Positions 7,534-15,958 of a stretch of 51,759 bases of DNA are shown piece by piece. The stretch lies in assembly GCF_001514145.1 (NCBI RefSeq), contig NZ_KQ948673.1:33716-85474 (forward strand), read 5' to 3'. A program made the position numbers and the translations under genes. How positions within the stretch are numbered: position 1 is the first letter of the stretch; the number at the start of each line of letters is the position of its first letter. The notes beneath the pieces are model-generated. The model searched no databases, was not told the DNA's origin, and saw only the letters and a program-made list of their open reading frames with translations. The DNA is from Streptomyces canus. Lineage in GTDB: Bacteria > Actinomycetota > Actinomycetes > Streptomycetales > Streptomycetaceae.

Positions 7534-8457
7534 ATGACCACTCAGCAGTCCTTCACCCGTCACGACATCACGTTCCCTTCCGGCGACACCAACTGCGCCG
7601 GCTGGCTCTACCTCCCCACGGGCGTCACGTCTGCGCCCGTCGTCATCCTCGGGCACGGCCTCGGCGCCGTCCGCGAGATGCGCCTGGACGCCTTCGCCGA
7701 GCGCTTCGCGCAGGCCGGCATCGCCGCGGTGGCCTTCACCTACCGCCACTTCGGCGACAGCGGCGGCCACCCTCGCCAGCTCCTGTCGATCAAGCGTCAG
7801 CTCGCCGACTGGGACGCCGCCATCGCCTACGTCAAGGCCCGCACGGACGTCGACCGGACCCGCATCGCCGTATGGGGCAGCTCGTTCGGCGGCGGCCATG
7901 CCATCACCGTCGCCTCCCGCCACCCCGAACTGCGCGCGGCGGTGTCGCAATGCCCCTTCACCGACGGTCTCGCCTCCGCGCTCGCGCTGGGCCCTGCCGC
8001 CTCACTCAAGGTCCTCCCCGTGGTCGCCCGCGACCTGGCGGCCAGAGGCCGCGGAAAGCCGCCCGTGATGGTGCCGATCGCCGCCACCCCCGGCTCGTCG
8101 GCTCTCATGAACGCCCCGGACGCCCTGCCCGGATACCAGGCGCTCCAGCCTCCGGGAACGACGTTCCGCAACGAGGTGGCGGCGCGGGTCATCCCGACCA
8201 TCCTCACGTACCGGCCCGGGCGCGCGGCCAAGAAGATCGCCATGCCGATCCTCTTCTGCGTCAGCGACACCGACTCCGTCACGCCTCCCGCCCAGACCCT
8301 CCGCTACGCGCGCACCGCACCCAAGGGAGAGATCAAGAGGTACGACGCCGGCCACTTCGACTTCTACACCGGCGAGACCTTCGAAGTACTGGTGCGCGAC
8401 CAGATCGAGTTCCTCACCCGCCAGCTGAAGCCGGCAGCCGCCGCGTCAGCTCCGTGA
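7534..8457 (+). CDS. Alpha/beta hydrolase
   Basis: 307 aa. The fold is evident from VVILGHGLGAVREM (oxyanion-hole HG), the nucleophile elbow G115-S-S117-F-G119, the acid at D245 or D247 in VSDTDSVTP and His 274 in YDAGHFDFY. The segment TYRHFGDSGGHPRQ is common in dienelactone-hydrolase-like or acetylxylan-esterase-like hydrolases of Streptomyces. No signal peptide is seen, so it is cytoplasmic. It lies 7 bp after the enoyl-CoA hydratase gene and probably hydrolyses an ester, lactone or thioester intermediate of the same pathway. The substrate cannot be inferred. Confidence 0.87.
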   Translation: MTTQQSFTRHDITFPSGDTNCAGWLYLPTGVTSAPVVILGHGLGAVREMRLDAFAERFAQAGIAAVAFTYRHFGDSGGHPRQLLSIKRQLADWDAAIAYVKARTDVDRTRIAVWGSSFGGGHAITVASRHPELRAAVSQCPFTDGLASALALGPAASLKVLPVVARDLAARGRGKPPVMVPIAATPGSSALMNAPDALPGYQALQPPGTTFRNEVAARVIPTILTYRPGRAAKKIAMPILFCVSDTDSVTPPAQTLRYARTAPKGEIKRYDAGHFDFYTGETFEVLVRDQIEFLTRQLKPAAAASAP

Positions 8458-8494
8458 CCGGACCGCATCACACCCAGACAGGTACGCCCTCGCC

Positions 8495-9970
8495 ATGAAT
8501 TTCGTATCTCTGCCCGACCGCCGCGCGTCCCTCGACCCCGACGGCGCCGCGGTCTCGGACGGCCGCCAGGCCCTCACCAACGTCCAGTTGCTGCGTCGCG
8601 TCCAGGCGGCGGCACGTCACCTCCAGGACCTCGGGATCGGCCCTGGCGATGTCGTGGCCCTCAAGCTGACCAATCGCGTCGAGTTCGTGCTCCTGCTGTT
8701 CGCCGCATGGCGGCTCGGCGCCACCATCACGCCGGTCAACCCGAGCATGACCGACGTCGAAGTGGCCCGACAGCTCACAGACTCCGGCGCACGCCTCCTG
8801 GTGAGCGAGGACGGGGGGACCGCCGTGGCGGACGGGACTGCCGTTCTCGCCGTCGGCGAACTGCGCGACGACACAGCGGCGGAGCCGGATGAGGCCCCCC
8901 TTCCGGACCCGTCCGCGCTGGCCCTGCTCATCTACACCAGCGGCACGACCGGGGTTCCCAAAGGGGTGATGCTCGATCACGCCAACATCGACGCCATGGC
9001 GGACATGGGGCGTCGGGCGCTGGAGGTCGGTCCGGCCGACCGGTGCCTGCTGATCCTGCCGCTCTTCCACGTCAACGGCATCGTGGTCAGCACCCTCGTA
9101 CCGTTGCTGGCCGGCGCGAGCGTCACCATAGCCGACCGATTCAATCCCCAGACGTTCTTCGACGTGGTCGAGCGCGAGCGCCCCACCTTCTTCAGCGCCG
9201 TGCCGACGATCTACAGCATGCTCGCGGCGCTTCCGGACCAGGTCCGCCCCGACACGTCGTCCCTGCGCTTCGGAGTCTGCGGCGCGGCACCCGCCTCCGC
9301 CGAGCTGCTGACCCGGTTCGAGGCCCGTTACGGGTTTCCGCTCGTCGAGGGATACGGGCTGTCCGAGGGAACGTGCGGCTCCACCATCAATCCTGTCGCG
9401 GGCCCCCGACGCGCCGGAACCGTGGGACTGCCCTTCCCCGGCCAGGAGATCCGGATCGTCGACGCCGACCGCAGCGAGGTGCCGCCGGGCGTGGAGGGAG
9501 AGGTTGTCGTGCGGGGCCCCAACGTCATGCGGGGCTATCTCGGTCGCCCGGAGGAGACAGCCAGGGTCATCGTCGACGGCTGGCTGCACACCGGCGACGT
9601 GGGCCGGCTCGACGCCGACGGATACCTGACCCTGGTCGGACGGTCGAAAGACATGATCATCCGAGGTGGGGAGAACATCTACCCCAAGGAGATCGAGGAC
9701 GTCCTCGTCGGTGACCCGTCGGTGCTCGAGGCTGCCGTGATCGGCGTCCCCGACGAGAAATGGGGAGAGGTCGTCGTCGCCTACGTCCAGCCCCGACCGG
9801 GTTCGGCCGTCGATCCGTCGGCACTGCAGTCCCTCTGTGCGCGCAGCCTCACCGGCTTCAAGCGCCCTACCGCGTTCTTCGTGGTGGATGCCATCCCGAA
9901 GAACCCGGTCGGCAAGATCGACAAGGTCTCGCTGCGCGCTGCCCACGCCGAGGTCTCCGCGCGGTCCTGA
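8495..9970 (+). CDS. Acyl-CoA ligase / AMP-binding synthetase
   Basis: 491 aa. All ANL superfamily motifs are present: the P-loop YTSGTTGVPKG near residue 150, VEGYGLSEG (A5), GWLHTGD (A7), GRSKDMIIRGGENIYPKEIE (A8 hinge) and PKNPVGKIDK with the catalytic lysine (A10). The enzyme activates a carboxylic acid to an acyl-adenylate and then an acyl-CoA. The length and hinge fit medium- or long-chain fatty-acid or aromatic-acid CoA ligases rather than a synthetase module. It is last in the operon with the hydratase and hydrolase, supplying CoA substrates. The exact acid is not predictable. Confidence 0.92.
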   Translation: MNFVSLPDRRASLDPDGAAVSDGRQALTNVQLLRRVQAAARHLQDLGIGPGDVVALKLTNRVEFVLLLFAAWRLGATITPVNPSMTDVEVARQLTDSGARLLVSEDGGTAVADGTAVLAVGELRDDTAAEPDEAPLPDPSALALLIYTSGTTGVPKGVMLDHANIDAMADMGRRALEVGPADRCLLILPLFHVNGIVVSTLVPLLAGASVTIADRFNPQTFFDVVERERPTFFSAVPTIYSMLAALPDQVRPDTSSLRFGVCGAAPASAELLTRFEARYGFPLVEGYGLSEGTCGSTINPVAGPRRAGTVGLPFPGQEIRIVDADRSEVPPGVEGEVVVRGPNVMRGYLGRPEETARVIVDGWLHTGDVGRLDADGYLTLVGRSKDMIIRGGENIYPKEIEDVLVGDPSVLEAAVIGVPDEKWGEVVVAYVQPRPGSAVDPSALQSLCARSLTGFKRPTAFFVVDAIPKNPVGKIDKVSLRAAHAEVSARS

Positions 9971-10355
9971 CCCCCACGGATGGCGCTTGGGGCTGTCTCC
10001 GGTGGCGGCCCTCGGCTCCGCGTCAGGGACCGAGTCCAGATCCGGGACCCCCAGAACTTCGCGAGCTTCGCCACTCCGGCCTGCCGGGGACATCCGCGGA
10101 GTTGCTCGCAAGGATGGCCCAGCCCTATCGGTGCGCTCGCTCCCAGGCCGCTCCTGCCGGAGCAGGTCGGTAAGGAGACACCATCAAGGTCCGGACCATA
10201 CACGGACCAGCTCCCGCCAACTCTCTGCAAACCCCGCATTCGCGCAGGTCAGCGCCATACGTGCGATGGACCACCAGCAGACGAAGAACCTGCTGGCACC
10301 TCCTCGATCTCACTTGCGCCGGCGCCACCCCTTCCGTTTCGCCTGCTTCGCTGGT
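9971..10355. other. Intergenic region without a supported gene
   Basis: This 385-bp stretch between the acyl-CoA ligase and the SpdB-like gene is somewhat lower in GC than its surroundings in the second half (about 10190-10320). The short open frames on both strands lack ribosome sites and streptomycete third-position bias. No tRNA, integrase or clear hairpin is visible. It may be decayed sequence linked to the SpdB-like gene. Confidence 0.5.
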
Positions 10356-10877
10356 TCAACGGGCCTTCTCCAGCAGCGATCTGTCAGCCGACCGAACAAC
10401 GCCCAGGGCCTCCGGCGCCCTTCCGAACCCTGTCTCGAGATCCTGTTCCCTCCTACGGTCATCCGGCCGGTGCACCAGGAGTTCGACCGAGAGAAGCAAC
10501 GCAACGGGAGGCCACCCCGCGACCAGCACCGGCCTCCACTCCATCGCCGGCGCCGCGGCGACATTGGCAGCCAATGACACAGCGATTCCCAGCAGAAAGG
10601 CCGACCACACGGCCCAACGGGCACGGCGCGCTGTCGACCCCGAATGCCTCAGCAGGTCGATCGCCGCGAGGAGCAGCAGTCCATCGACGGACAGTGGCCA
10701 CAGCGAGGCGCTGACGGTGTCCGCACCCCCCTGCAGGGCGAACTCCCGCTGATGGACGTATGAGGCATGGGCGGCGACCCCTGCGACTACGAGAGCGCAC
10801 AGGGGCCGCACCCATGTTCCAAGATCGATGACGCGCCGATCACCAGGGTGCGCAACTTGTCTCTCGAGCCCCGTCAT
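10356..10877 (-). CDS. DUF2637 (SpdB-like) membrane protein
   Basis: 173 aa from ATG 10877. The protein has about four hydrophobic helices (residues about 22-40, 53-68, 81-98 and 103-120), with the features of DUF2637/SpdB proteins: ASLWPLSVDGLLLLAAIDLL and the final VALLLSVELLVHRP. SpdB-type proteins are encoded by actinomycete conjugative elements and help plasmid spread in mycelium, and chromosomal copies are common. The C-terminus is short compared with family members that continue with a DNA-binding segment, so the gene may be truncated. A 10-bp repeat array lies just upstream of the start. No integrase or traB is nearby. Confidence 0.68.
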   Translation of the reverse strand: MTGLERQVAHPGDRRVIDLGTWVRPLCALVVAGVAAHASYVHQREFALQGGADTVSASLWPLSVDGLLLLAAIDLLRHSGSTARRARWAVWSAFLLGIAVSLAANVAAAPAMEWRPVLVAGWPPVALLLSVELLVHRPDDRRREQDLETGFGRAPEALGVVRSADRSLLEKAR

Positions 10878-10885
10878 CCGGCCCC

Positions 10886-10925
10886 GGGAACTCCCGGGAA
10901 ATCGAGGGAACTCGCGGGAACTCCA
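10886..10925. repeat. Four 10-bp tandem GGGAA-headed repeats (iteron-like)
   Basis: On the plus strand GGGAA occurs at 10886, 10896, 10906 and 10916, that is, every 10 bp; three of the four copies read GGGAACTC. The array lies 9-48 bp upstream of the SpdB-like ATG at 10877. One copy per helical turn puts all units on the same DNA face, as expected for a cooperatively binding regulator or a replication/transfer-type iteron. Confidence 0.7.
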
Positions 10926-10968
10926 GATTGGCCTCCCACGGAACATCCCAGGTAAGAGGGTGTGCAGG

Positions 10969-12357
10969 TCAGGCCCAGGCAGTCACCGGCACGAACGAAC
11001 TGTCCTGCCGGAACAGGTCCGTCCCGGCCGTCCGTTCCACCCGGAGTTGGTAGTTGTAGTGGCGCAGGTAGTACCCGGGATAGTTGTACGACTCCCAGCG
11101 GATCGCGCCCGACGACGAGCCCGTGCGGGCGATGAATGTCGCGTCCTTGGCGAAGGTCGACGTGCCGTCGTTGGCGTCGAAGCGGGCGCGGAAGTCCCAG
11201 TGGCGCAGGTAGTTGCCGGAGGAGTCACGGAAGGAGTAGCCGTTCGCGTCGGCGAGGCCCGCGACGACCGTGAAGGTGGACGCCGACTTCTCGGCAGCCG
11301 TGCTGGAGGCGGTCACCACCGGGAGGTTGAGCAGGGAGGACTGCGACTGCCAGTAGCGTGTCGAGTAGTTGGCCGACTGGAAGGACCGCGTGATGTTCTT
11401 CGCGAGCGAAGGCCCGCCGGACACCGTCTCCTTGATGACCGTGAAGTGCCGGGCGGTGCCGGAGACCACCGGCAGCGAGGTCGGGGCCGACCACGTCGCG
11501 AAGGTGTCGTAGCTGTCGCTGTAGTAATACGTGCCGTCGCCGTAGCCGTCGAAGAAGATCCGCCAGCCGCCGTTGTCGAGCTGGATCACGGACGGGCCCT
11601 CGCGATAGCTGCCCCAGCCCGCCCAGTCGCCGGTCCGGGAGATCGTGTAGGGGCCGGTGAGCGAGGAGGCCGTCGCGTACTCGATGTACTTCGTCGTCTC
11701 GTTCTTCGTGAAGGCGTGGTACTTCGAGCCGGTCCTCACGATGTACGTGTCGATGTGGTTCGAGCCGATCCCGGAGAGGGCGACCGGTGAACTCCATGCC
11801 GTCAGCGCCGAGTTCGTCGCCTTCAGCCGGTACGGCGTGAAGATCCACTCGTCGCTGGTGACCGAGCAGGACACGATGACGTTCACGCTGCCGTCGCCGT
11901 CGACGAACCACTCCGGCGCCCACGCCCGGGACAGGTTGGTGATCGGGACCGTGTAGTCGTACAGGAAGGTCCAGTTGGCCCGGTCTGAGCTGCGCGCGAA
12001 GCCGATGGTGGTGCTGACGTCCTGCCAGGTGTGGGTGGTGTACGTCAGGTAGTAGTAACCGTCGGTGTGCTTGAAGACGCTCGCGTCGCGGATTCTGTTG
12101 CTGGGCGGTGTGTAGGCGGAGGACTTGAGCAGCCTGAAGTCCGTGGCGTCGTCGGACTGGTAGACGTTCACGGTCCCGTCGTTGCTGTTGAGGAACGGCA
12201 CGATCGTGTAGCGGGTGGCCGAGCCGCTGGGCGGGGCGGCGGCCAGCGCCGTGCCGGCGAGGCCGGGCAGTTCGCCCAGCAGGACGGCCGAGGCGGGCAG
12301 GGCCGCCATCGCTCGCAGCAGCGTGCGGCGGGACGGCGTGGGGGGTCGTGTGCTCAC
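10969..12357 (-). CDS. Secreted GH43 arabinofuranosidase with C-terminal AbfB (CBM42) domain
   Basis: 462 aa from GTG 12357, preceded by GAGGGAGAG. Residues 1-40 form a Tat-type signal (twin Arg at 10-11, SRRTLLRAMA, then a hydrophobic run to ALAA). Residues about 45-310 fit a five-bladed GH43-like fold (RDASVFKHTDGYYYLTYTT, WAPEWFVDGDGS, EGPSVIQLDNGG). The C-terminal 130 residues carry AbfB repeats (NYLRHWDFRARFD, YYLRHYNYQLRVER), which bind arabinose side chains. It would debranch arabinoxylan or arabinan outside the cell. The upstream region holds a 24-bp imperfect palindrome suited to a sugar-responsive repressor. Confidence 0.9.
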   Translation of the reverse strand: MSTRPPTPSRRTLLRAMAALPASAVLLGELPGLAGTALAAAPPSGSATRYTIVPFLNSNDGTVNVYQSDDATDFRLLKSSAYTPPSNRIRDASVFKHTDGYYYLTYTTHTWQDVSTTIGFARSSDRANWTFLYDYTVPITNLSRAWAPEWFVDGDGSVNVIVSCSVTSDEWIFTPYRLKATNSALTAWSSPVALSGIGSNHIDTYIVRTGSKYHAFTKNETTKYIEYATASSLTGPYTISRTGDWAGWGSYREGPSVIQLDNGGWRIFFDGYGDGTYYYSDSYDTFATWSAPTSLPVVSGTARHFTVIKETVSGGPSLAKNITRSFQSANYSTRYWQSQSSLLNLPVVTASSTAAEKSASTFTVVAGLADANGYSFRDSSGNYLRHWDFRARFDANDGTSTFAKDATFIARTGSSSGAIRWESYNYPGYYLRHYNYQLRVERTAGTDLFRQDSSFVPVTAWA

Positions 12358-12373
12358 GGGGCGGCTCTCCCTC

Positions 12374-12391
12374 GAACAAGAACAAGAACAA
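12374..12391. repeat. Three tandem GAACAA hexamers
   Basis: GAACAA is repeated three times in a row 17-34 bp upstream of the GH43 start codon (reading TTGTTC on the coding strand). This is a simple repeat just upstream of the ribosome site, and its role is unknown. Confidence 0.6.
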
Positions 12392-12414
12392 GACGCGACT
12401 CTGACTGTCGACCT

Positions 12415-12438
12415 CCGTGTCCGATATGTCGAACACGG
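12415..12438. promoter_or_regulatory. 24-bp imperfect palindrome upstream of the GH43 gene
   Basis: The arms CCGTGT (12415-12420) and ACACGG (12433-12438) are perfect, and the inner 12 bases are mostly symmetric (four mismatched positions in 24). The length and form suit a LacI- or ROK-type repressor. It lies 58-81 bp upstream of the GH43 start in the region shared with the divergent amidase gene. The regulator is unidentified. Confidence 0.4.
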
Positions 12439-12629
12439 TTCGGGAAGTCGATCAGAACGTAGGGCTGTGACCTGAACGCGTCAATGCTTCGCGCAGGACC
12501 CGGTGGGCTCTGTGCGAAAGCTGTGGCACCCGCATGGCCGTCACTCCGGCCTGGCACGTTCCGGCGAAGCGCTTTCCGACGTTACTGTTCAGTAGGCAAC
12601 GTCGTCCCGGAGTCCCGGAGGTGCCCCGT

Positions 12630-14054
12630 ATGACGCACGACCGTTCCGCAGGCCTGGTGGAGACCGCCCGCGCACTGGCCGACGGCACGATCACCTCCCG
12701 GGCCCTCGTCGAACAGGCACTTGCGCGGATCGAGACGTCCCAGGCCTCCCTCAACGCCTTCCGGATCGTACGGACGAAGGCCGCTCTCGCCGAGGCCGAG
12801 GCCGCGGACGCCCAACTGGCCGCCGGGGTGCGGAAGCCGCTGCTCGGGGTGCCCGTCGCCGTCAAGGACGACATGGATGTGGCCGGTGAACCCACGGCGT
12901 TCGGCTGCCGGGGGGAGTTCCCGGCGGTCGCCCGGGACGGAGAGGCGGTACGGCGGCTGCGCGCGGCCGGGGCCGTGATCGTCGGCAAGACCAACACCTG
13001 CGAGTTCGGGCAGTGGCCGTTCACCGAGGGGCCCGCCTTCGGCGCGACCCGCAATCCGTGGAGCCCGGAGCACACGCCGGGCGGATCGTCCGGCGGGTCC
13101 GCCGCGGCCGTCGCCGCAGGTCTGGTGCCCGCCGCGCTCGGCTCGGACGGGGCCGGTTCGGTACGGATCCCCGCCTCCTGGACCCACCTCGTCGGCATCA
13201 AACCCCAGCGTGGCCGTATCTCGACCTGGCCGCGCGGCGAGTCCTTCCAGGGCATCACCGTCAACGGCACGCTCGCCCGCACGGTCGCCGACGCGGCCCT
13301 CCTCCTCGACGCGGCCGCGGGCAACCACGTCCTCGACCCCCATCGCCCGCCCGCCGTCGATGCCTCGGCGGCGATCGGCCGCGACCCCGGCCGACTGCGC
13401 ATCGCGCTCGCCCTGAAGCCGCCGTTCACCGCGCTGCCCGCCCGGCTCCAGCCGGAGGTGCGGGCGCGGATCGTCGAACTCGCCGAGAAGCTGAGCGACT
13501 TGGGGCACACGGTCGAGGAGGCGGATCCGCCGTACGGGCAGATCGGGCTCACCTTCATCCCGCGCGCCACGGCCGGTATCGCCGAGCGGGTCCGCGAGGC
13601 ACCCTTCCCCGCGCTCCTCGATCGCCGCACCCGGGACGCGGCCCGGCTCGGCGGACTGCTCGGCGGGGTCCCGCTGCGGGTGGCGCGGCGCGCGGAGGCG
13701 GTCCTGCACCGCCGTATCGGCGGGTTCTTCACGTCGTACGACGTCGTCCTCGCCCCGACGACGGCCGCTCCCCCGCCGCGCATCGGGGCGATGCTGGAGC
13801 TGGGCGGGCTGGCCACCGACCGCGCGATGATCGCGGCCTGTCCCTATGCCTGGCCCTGGAACGTGCTGGGGTGGCCCGGGGTCAATGTGCCCGCCGGGTT
13901 CCTCGGCGGCGGGCTGCCCGTCGGGGCGCAGTTGCTCGGCCCCGCGAACAGCGAGCCGCTCCTGCTGTCGCTCGCCGCGCAGTTGGAGGCGGAGCTGCGC
14001 TGGCACGAGGTCTGGCCGGAGCCTCGCGTCAGCGCGGATTCACCGGTCGTGTGA
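12630..14054 (+). CDS. Amidase (amidase-signature family)
   Basis: 474 aa from ATG 12630 with GGAGG nine bases upstream. The Ser-cisSer-Lys triad is visible: Lys in VPVAVKDDMDV (about residue 78), the cis-Ser in PGGSSGGSAAAVAAG and the nucleophilic Ser in GSDGAGSVRIPAS. This signature hydrolyses carboxamides or, as GatA, transamidates Glu-tRNA. GatB and GatC are absent here and the GatA-specific ends are not seen, so a stand-alone amidase for small amides is the better call. It is cytoplasmic with no signal peptide. It is divergent from the GH43 gene and followed by the NfeD-like/flotillin pair. Confidence 0.9.
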   Translation: MTHDRSAGLVETARALADGTITSRALVEQALARIETSQASLNAFRIVRTKAALAEAEAADAQLAAGVRKPLLGVPVAVKDDMDVAGEPTAFGCRGEFPAVARDGEAVRRLRAAGAVIVGKTNTCEFGQWPFTEGPAFGATRNPWSPEHTPGGSSGGSAAAVAAGLVPAALGSDGAGSVRIPASWTHLVGIKPQRGRISTWPRGESFQGITVNGTLARTVADAALLLDAAAGNHVLDPHRPPAVDASAAIGRDPGRLRIALALKPPFTALPARLQPEVRARIVELAEKLSDLGHTVEEADPPYGQIGLTFIPRATAGIAERVREAPFPALLDRRTRDAARLGGLLGGVPLRVARRAEAVLHRRIGGFFTSYDVVLAPTTAAPPPRIGAMLELGGLATDRAMIAACPYAWPWNVLGWPGVNVPAGFLGGGLPVGAQLLGPANSEPLLLSLAAQLEAELRWHEVWPEPRVSADSPVV

Positions 14055-14080
14055 GCACCCCTGGCCCGTACCCTGTGACC

Positions 14081-14299
14081 ATGGACGATGCGTCGATGGT
14101 CGGGCTCATGGGGCGGGTCACGGGGACGATCGGGCCGGGGCTCGTCGGCGAGGTGATCGTCCGGGTGCGGGGCGGCGCCGAGCACTTCCTCGCCTACCCC
14201 GCCTCCGGCACGGACCGGATCGAGCGGGGCACGGTGGTGATGGTGGTGGAGTACCTGCCGCCGAGGACGGTCTACGTCCAGGCCGCGTACGACAGTTGA
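14081..14299 (+). CDS. Small NfeD-like (OB-fold) protein preceding flotillin
   Basis: 72 aa. The sequence GLMGRVTGTIGPGLVGEVIVRVRGGAEHFLAYP followed by IERGTVVMVVEYLPPRTVYVQ resembles the C-terminal OB fold of NfeD proteins, which typically pair with flotillin/stomatin genes. There is no transmembrane segment, so it is a soluble short form. TACCCT (14069-14074) lies 6 bases before the ATG and no Shine-Dalgarno is present, suggesting a leaderless message. The flotillin gene follows after 133 bp. The pairing with the SPFH protein is known for the families; direct partnership here is inferred. Confidence 0.72.
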   Translation: MDDASMVGLMGRVTGTIGPGLVGEVIVRVRGGAEHFLAYPASGTDRIERGTVVMVVEYLPPRTVYVQAAYDS

Positions 14300-14432
14300 G
14301 CCTGCTCACGCGCAGGTGAGAGGCCTGTGTATCAAGGTTTCGACAAGGATGCGTCAGCGTCTTCACCCGGGCCTCGAACAGGCGCACACTCCCTTCGTTC
14401 GGTGCCGAAAGGGCACCATGCAAAGGGGGCGT

Positions 14433-15908
14433 ATGCCGATGGTTGTCGGCGTCGTTGCGGGGGTGGCCGTAGCTGCCATCGCCGTTCTGATCGGTCTGTT
14501 CAAGCTGATGTGGCGTGTCGCGGAACCCAACGAGGCACTGATCATCTCGGGCTCCAACCACAAGACGGAGGGGCTCGAAGCGGGTATGGGATTCCGCATC
14601 GTCACCGGACGCGGCACGCTGGTGCTGCCCGGTGTACAGGCGGTGCGCAAGCTCTCGCTCGATCTGAACGAGACCGAACTGCATGTGGACTGCGTGACCC
14701 ACCAGGGCATTCCGCTCAAGGTGCGGGGCGTGGTCATCTTCAAGGTCGGCGACGACTTCGTGTCGATCGCCAACGCGGGGCGTCGCTTCCTCGACCAGCA
14801 GAAACTGATGTCCGAGCGGGTGCACAACGTGTTCGCCGGTCATCTGCGGTCCATCGTCGGCGGGTTGACCGTCGAGGACATGATCCGCGACCGGGAGAAG
14901 CTCACCGGGCAGACCCGGGCCGCCTGCGGCACGGAGATGGAGAAGCTGGGGCTCATCGTCGACTCCCTGCAGATCCACGAGATCGAGGACCCGACCGGGT
15001 ACATCCAGAACCTTGCGATGCCGCACGCGGCGGCCGTCCAGCGTGACGCCCGCATCGCGCAGGCCGAGGCGAACCGGCTCGCCACCGAGGCCGAGCAGAA
15101 GTCGTTCGCCCGGATGGCGGAGGCCACCCGGGACAGCGAGATCCTCCAGGCCGGATACCAGGCCGAGCGGGACAAGGCGGGCGCCAAGGCGCGCCAGGCC
15201 GGTCCGCTCGCCGACGCCGCGGCCCGGCAGGAGGTCGTCGTCCAGGAGACCCGGATCGCCGAACTGGAGGCGAACCGGCGGGAGCAGCAGCTCCAGGCGG
15301 ACGTCCGCAAGCCGGCGGACGCCAAGGCCTATGAGAAGCGCACCCTCGCCGAGGCCGAGCGTGACGCGCGGATCTCCGGGGCCGAGGCCAAGGCGAAGGA
15401 GACCGAGCTCGCCGCGGCGGCCGAGGCCACCCGGGTCAAGACGGCCGCGATGGCCGAGGCCGAGGCGACCAAGGCCCGCGGTACGGCCATGGCCGCGTCG
15501 ACCCGGGCCACCGGTGAGGCCGAGGCCGCGTCGGCGCAGGCCAAGGGTCTCGCGGAGGCCGAGGCGGCCAAGGCGAAGGGTCTCGCGGAGGCGGAGGCCA
15601 TCAAGGCCCGCGCCGCCGCCCTCGCCGAGAACCAGGAGGCGGTCGTCGCCCAGCAACTCGCCGAGAACTGGCCGGAGATCGTCAAGGCCGGCGCGTCCGC
15701 CTTCGGCAACGCCGACAACATGGTGATCCTCAACGGCGCCGACGGGATGGCGGACATGTTCGCCAAGGCGCTCACCATGGGCGGCACCGGGCTGGGTCTG
15801 GCCCGTCAGCTGCTGGCGTCGATGAACCAGAACGGGCAGCCCGTCAACGGCACTTCGCTGAACGGCGTCGCCCCTCCGGCGGCCCAGAAGGTTCCGGTCC
15901 AGGAGTAA
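14433..15908 (+). CDS. Flotillin-like SPFH-domain membrane protein
   Basis: 491 aa from ATG 14433, chosen over ATG 14418 because AAAGGGGG sits four bases upstream. Residues about 3-24 are an N-terminal membrane segment; the SPFH/band-7 domain follows (RVAEPNEALIISGSNHKTEG to about residue 200). A long Ala/Glu/Lys coiled-coil region then contains near-repeats of KGLAEAEAAKA (about residues 210-430), and the end is Asn/Gly-rich. Flotillins scaffold membrane microdomains and recruit signalling and secretion proteins. A perfect terminator hairpin follows the stop. Confidence 0.92.
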   Translation: MPMVVGVVAGVAVAAIAVLIGLFKLMWRVAEPNEALIISGSNHKTEGLEAGMGFRIVTGRGTLVLPGVQAVRKLSLDLNETELHVDCVTHQGIPLKVRGVVIFKVGDDFVSIANAGRRFLDQQKLMSERVHNVFAGHLRSIVGGLTVEDMIRDREKLTGQTRAACGTEMEKLGLIVDSLQIHEIEDPTGYIQNLAMPHAAAVQRDARIAQAEANRLATEAEQKSFARMAEATRDSEILQAGYQAERDKAGAKARQAGPLADAAARQEVVVQETRIAELEANRREQQLQADVRKPADAKAYEKRTLAEAERDARISGAEAKAKETELAAAAEATRVKTAAMAEAEATKARGTAMAASTRATGEAEAASAQAKGLAEAEAAKAKGLAEAEAIKARAAALAENQEAVVAQQLAENWPEIVKAGASAFGNADNMVILNGADGMADMFAKALTMGGTGLGLARQLLASMNQNGQPVNGTSLNGVAPPAAQKVPVQE

Positions 15909-15912
15909 AGGG

Positions 15913-15955
15913 CAGGCCGGCCGGGATCCTTGAGGAAAGGATCCCGGCCGGCCTG
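15913..15955. terminator. Perfect 17-bp stem terminator after flotillin
   Basis: A 17-nt arm (15913-15929, beginning CAGGCCGGCC) pairs perfectly with 15939-15955 around a 9-base loop (TTGAGGAAA). It lies four bases past the flotillin stop and just before the convergent membrane-protein stop, so it should act bidirectionally. Confidence 0.85.
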
Positions 15956-15958
15956 TGT

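Noticed and set aside
8468..10111. 547-codon minus-strand open frame
   Set aside because: Antisense of the acyl-CoA ligase, which has all its family motifs on the plus strand.
10125..10328. 67-codon minus-strand frame (CRELAGAG-type sequence) in the gap after the acyl-CoA ligase
   Set aside because: No ribosome site, no recognisable family and no third-position GC bias.
9971..10355. Possible tRNA or attachment site beside the SpdB-like gene
   Set aside because: No cloverleaf-type sequence with a TTCGA/TTCAA arm and matching acceptor stem was found, and no integrase gene is present.
10310..10624. Alternative minus-strand frame overlapping the SpdB-like gene, as a possible frameshifted C-terminus
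   Set aside because: Its Arg/Trp-rich product looks like an out-of-frame reading; no similarity to the SpdB C-terminal region was apparent.
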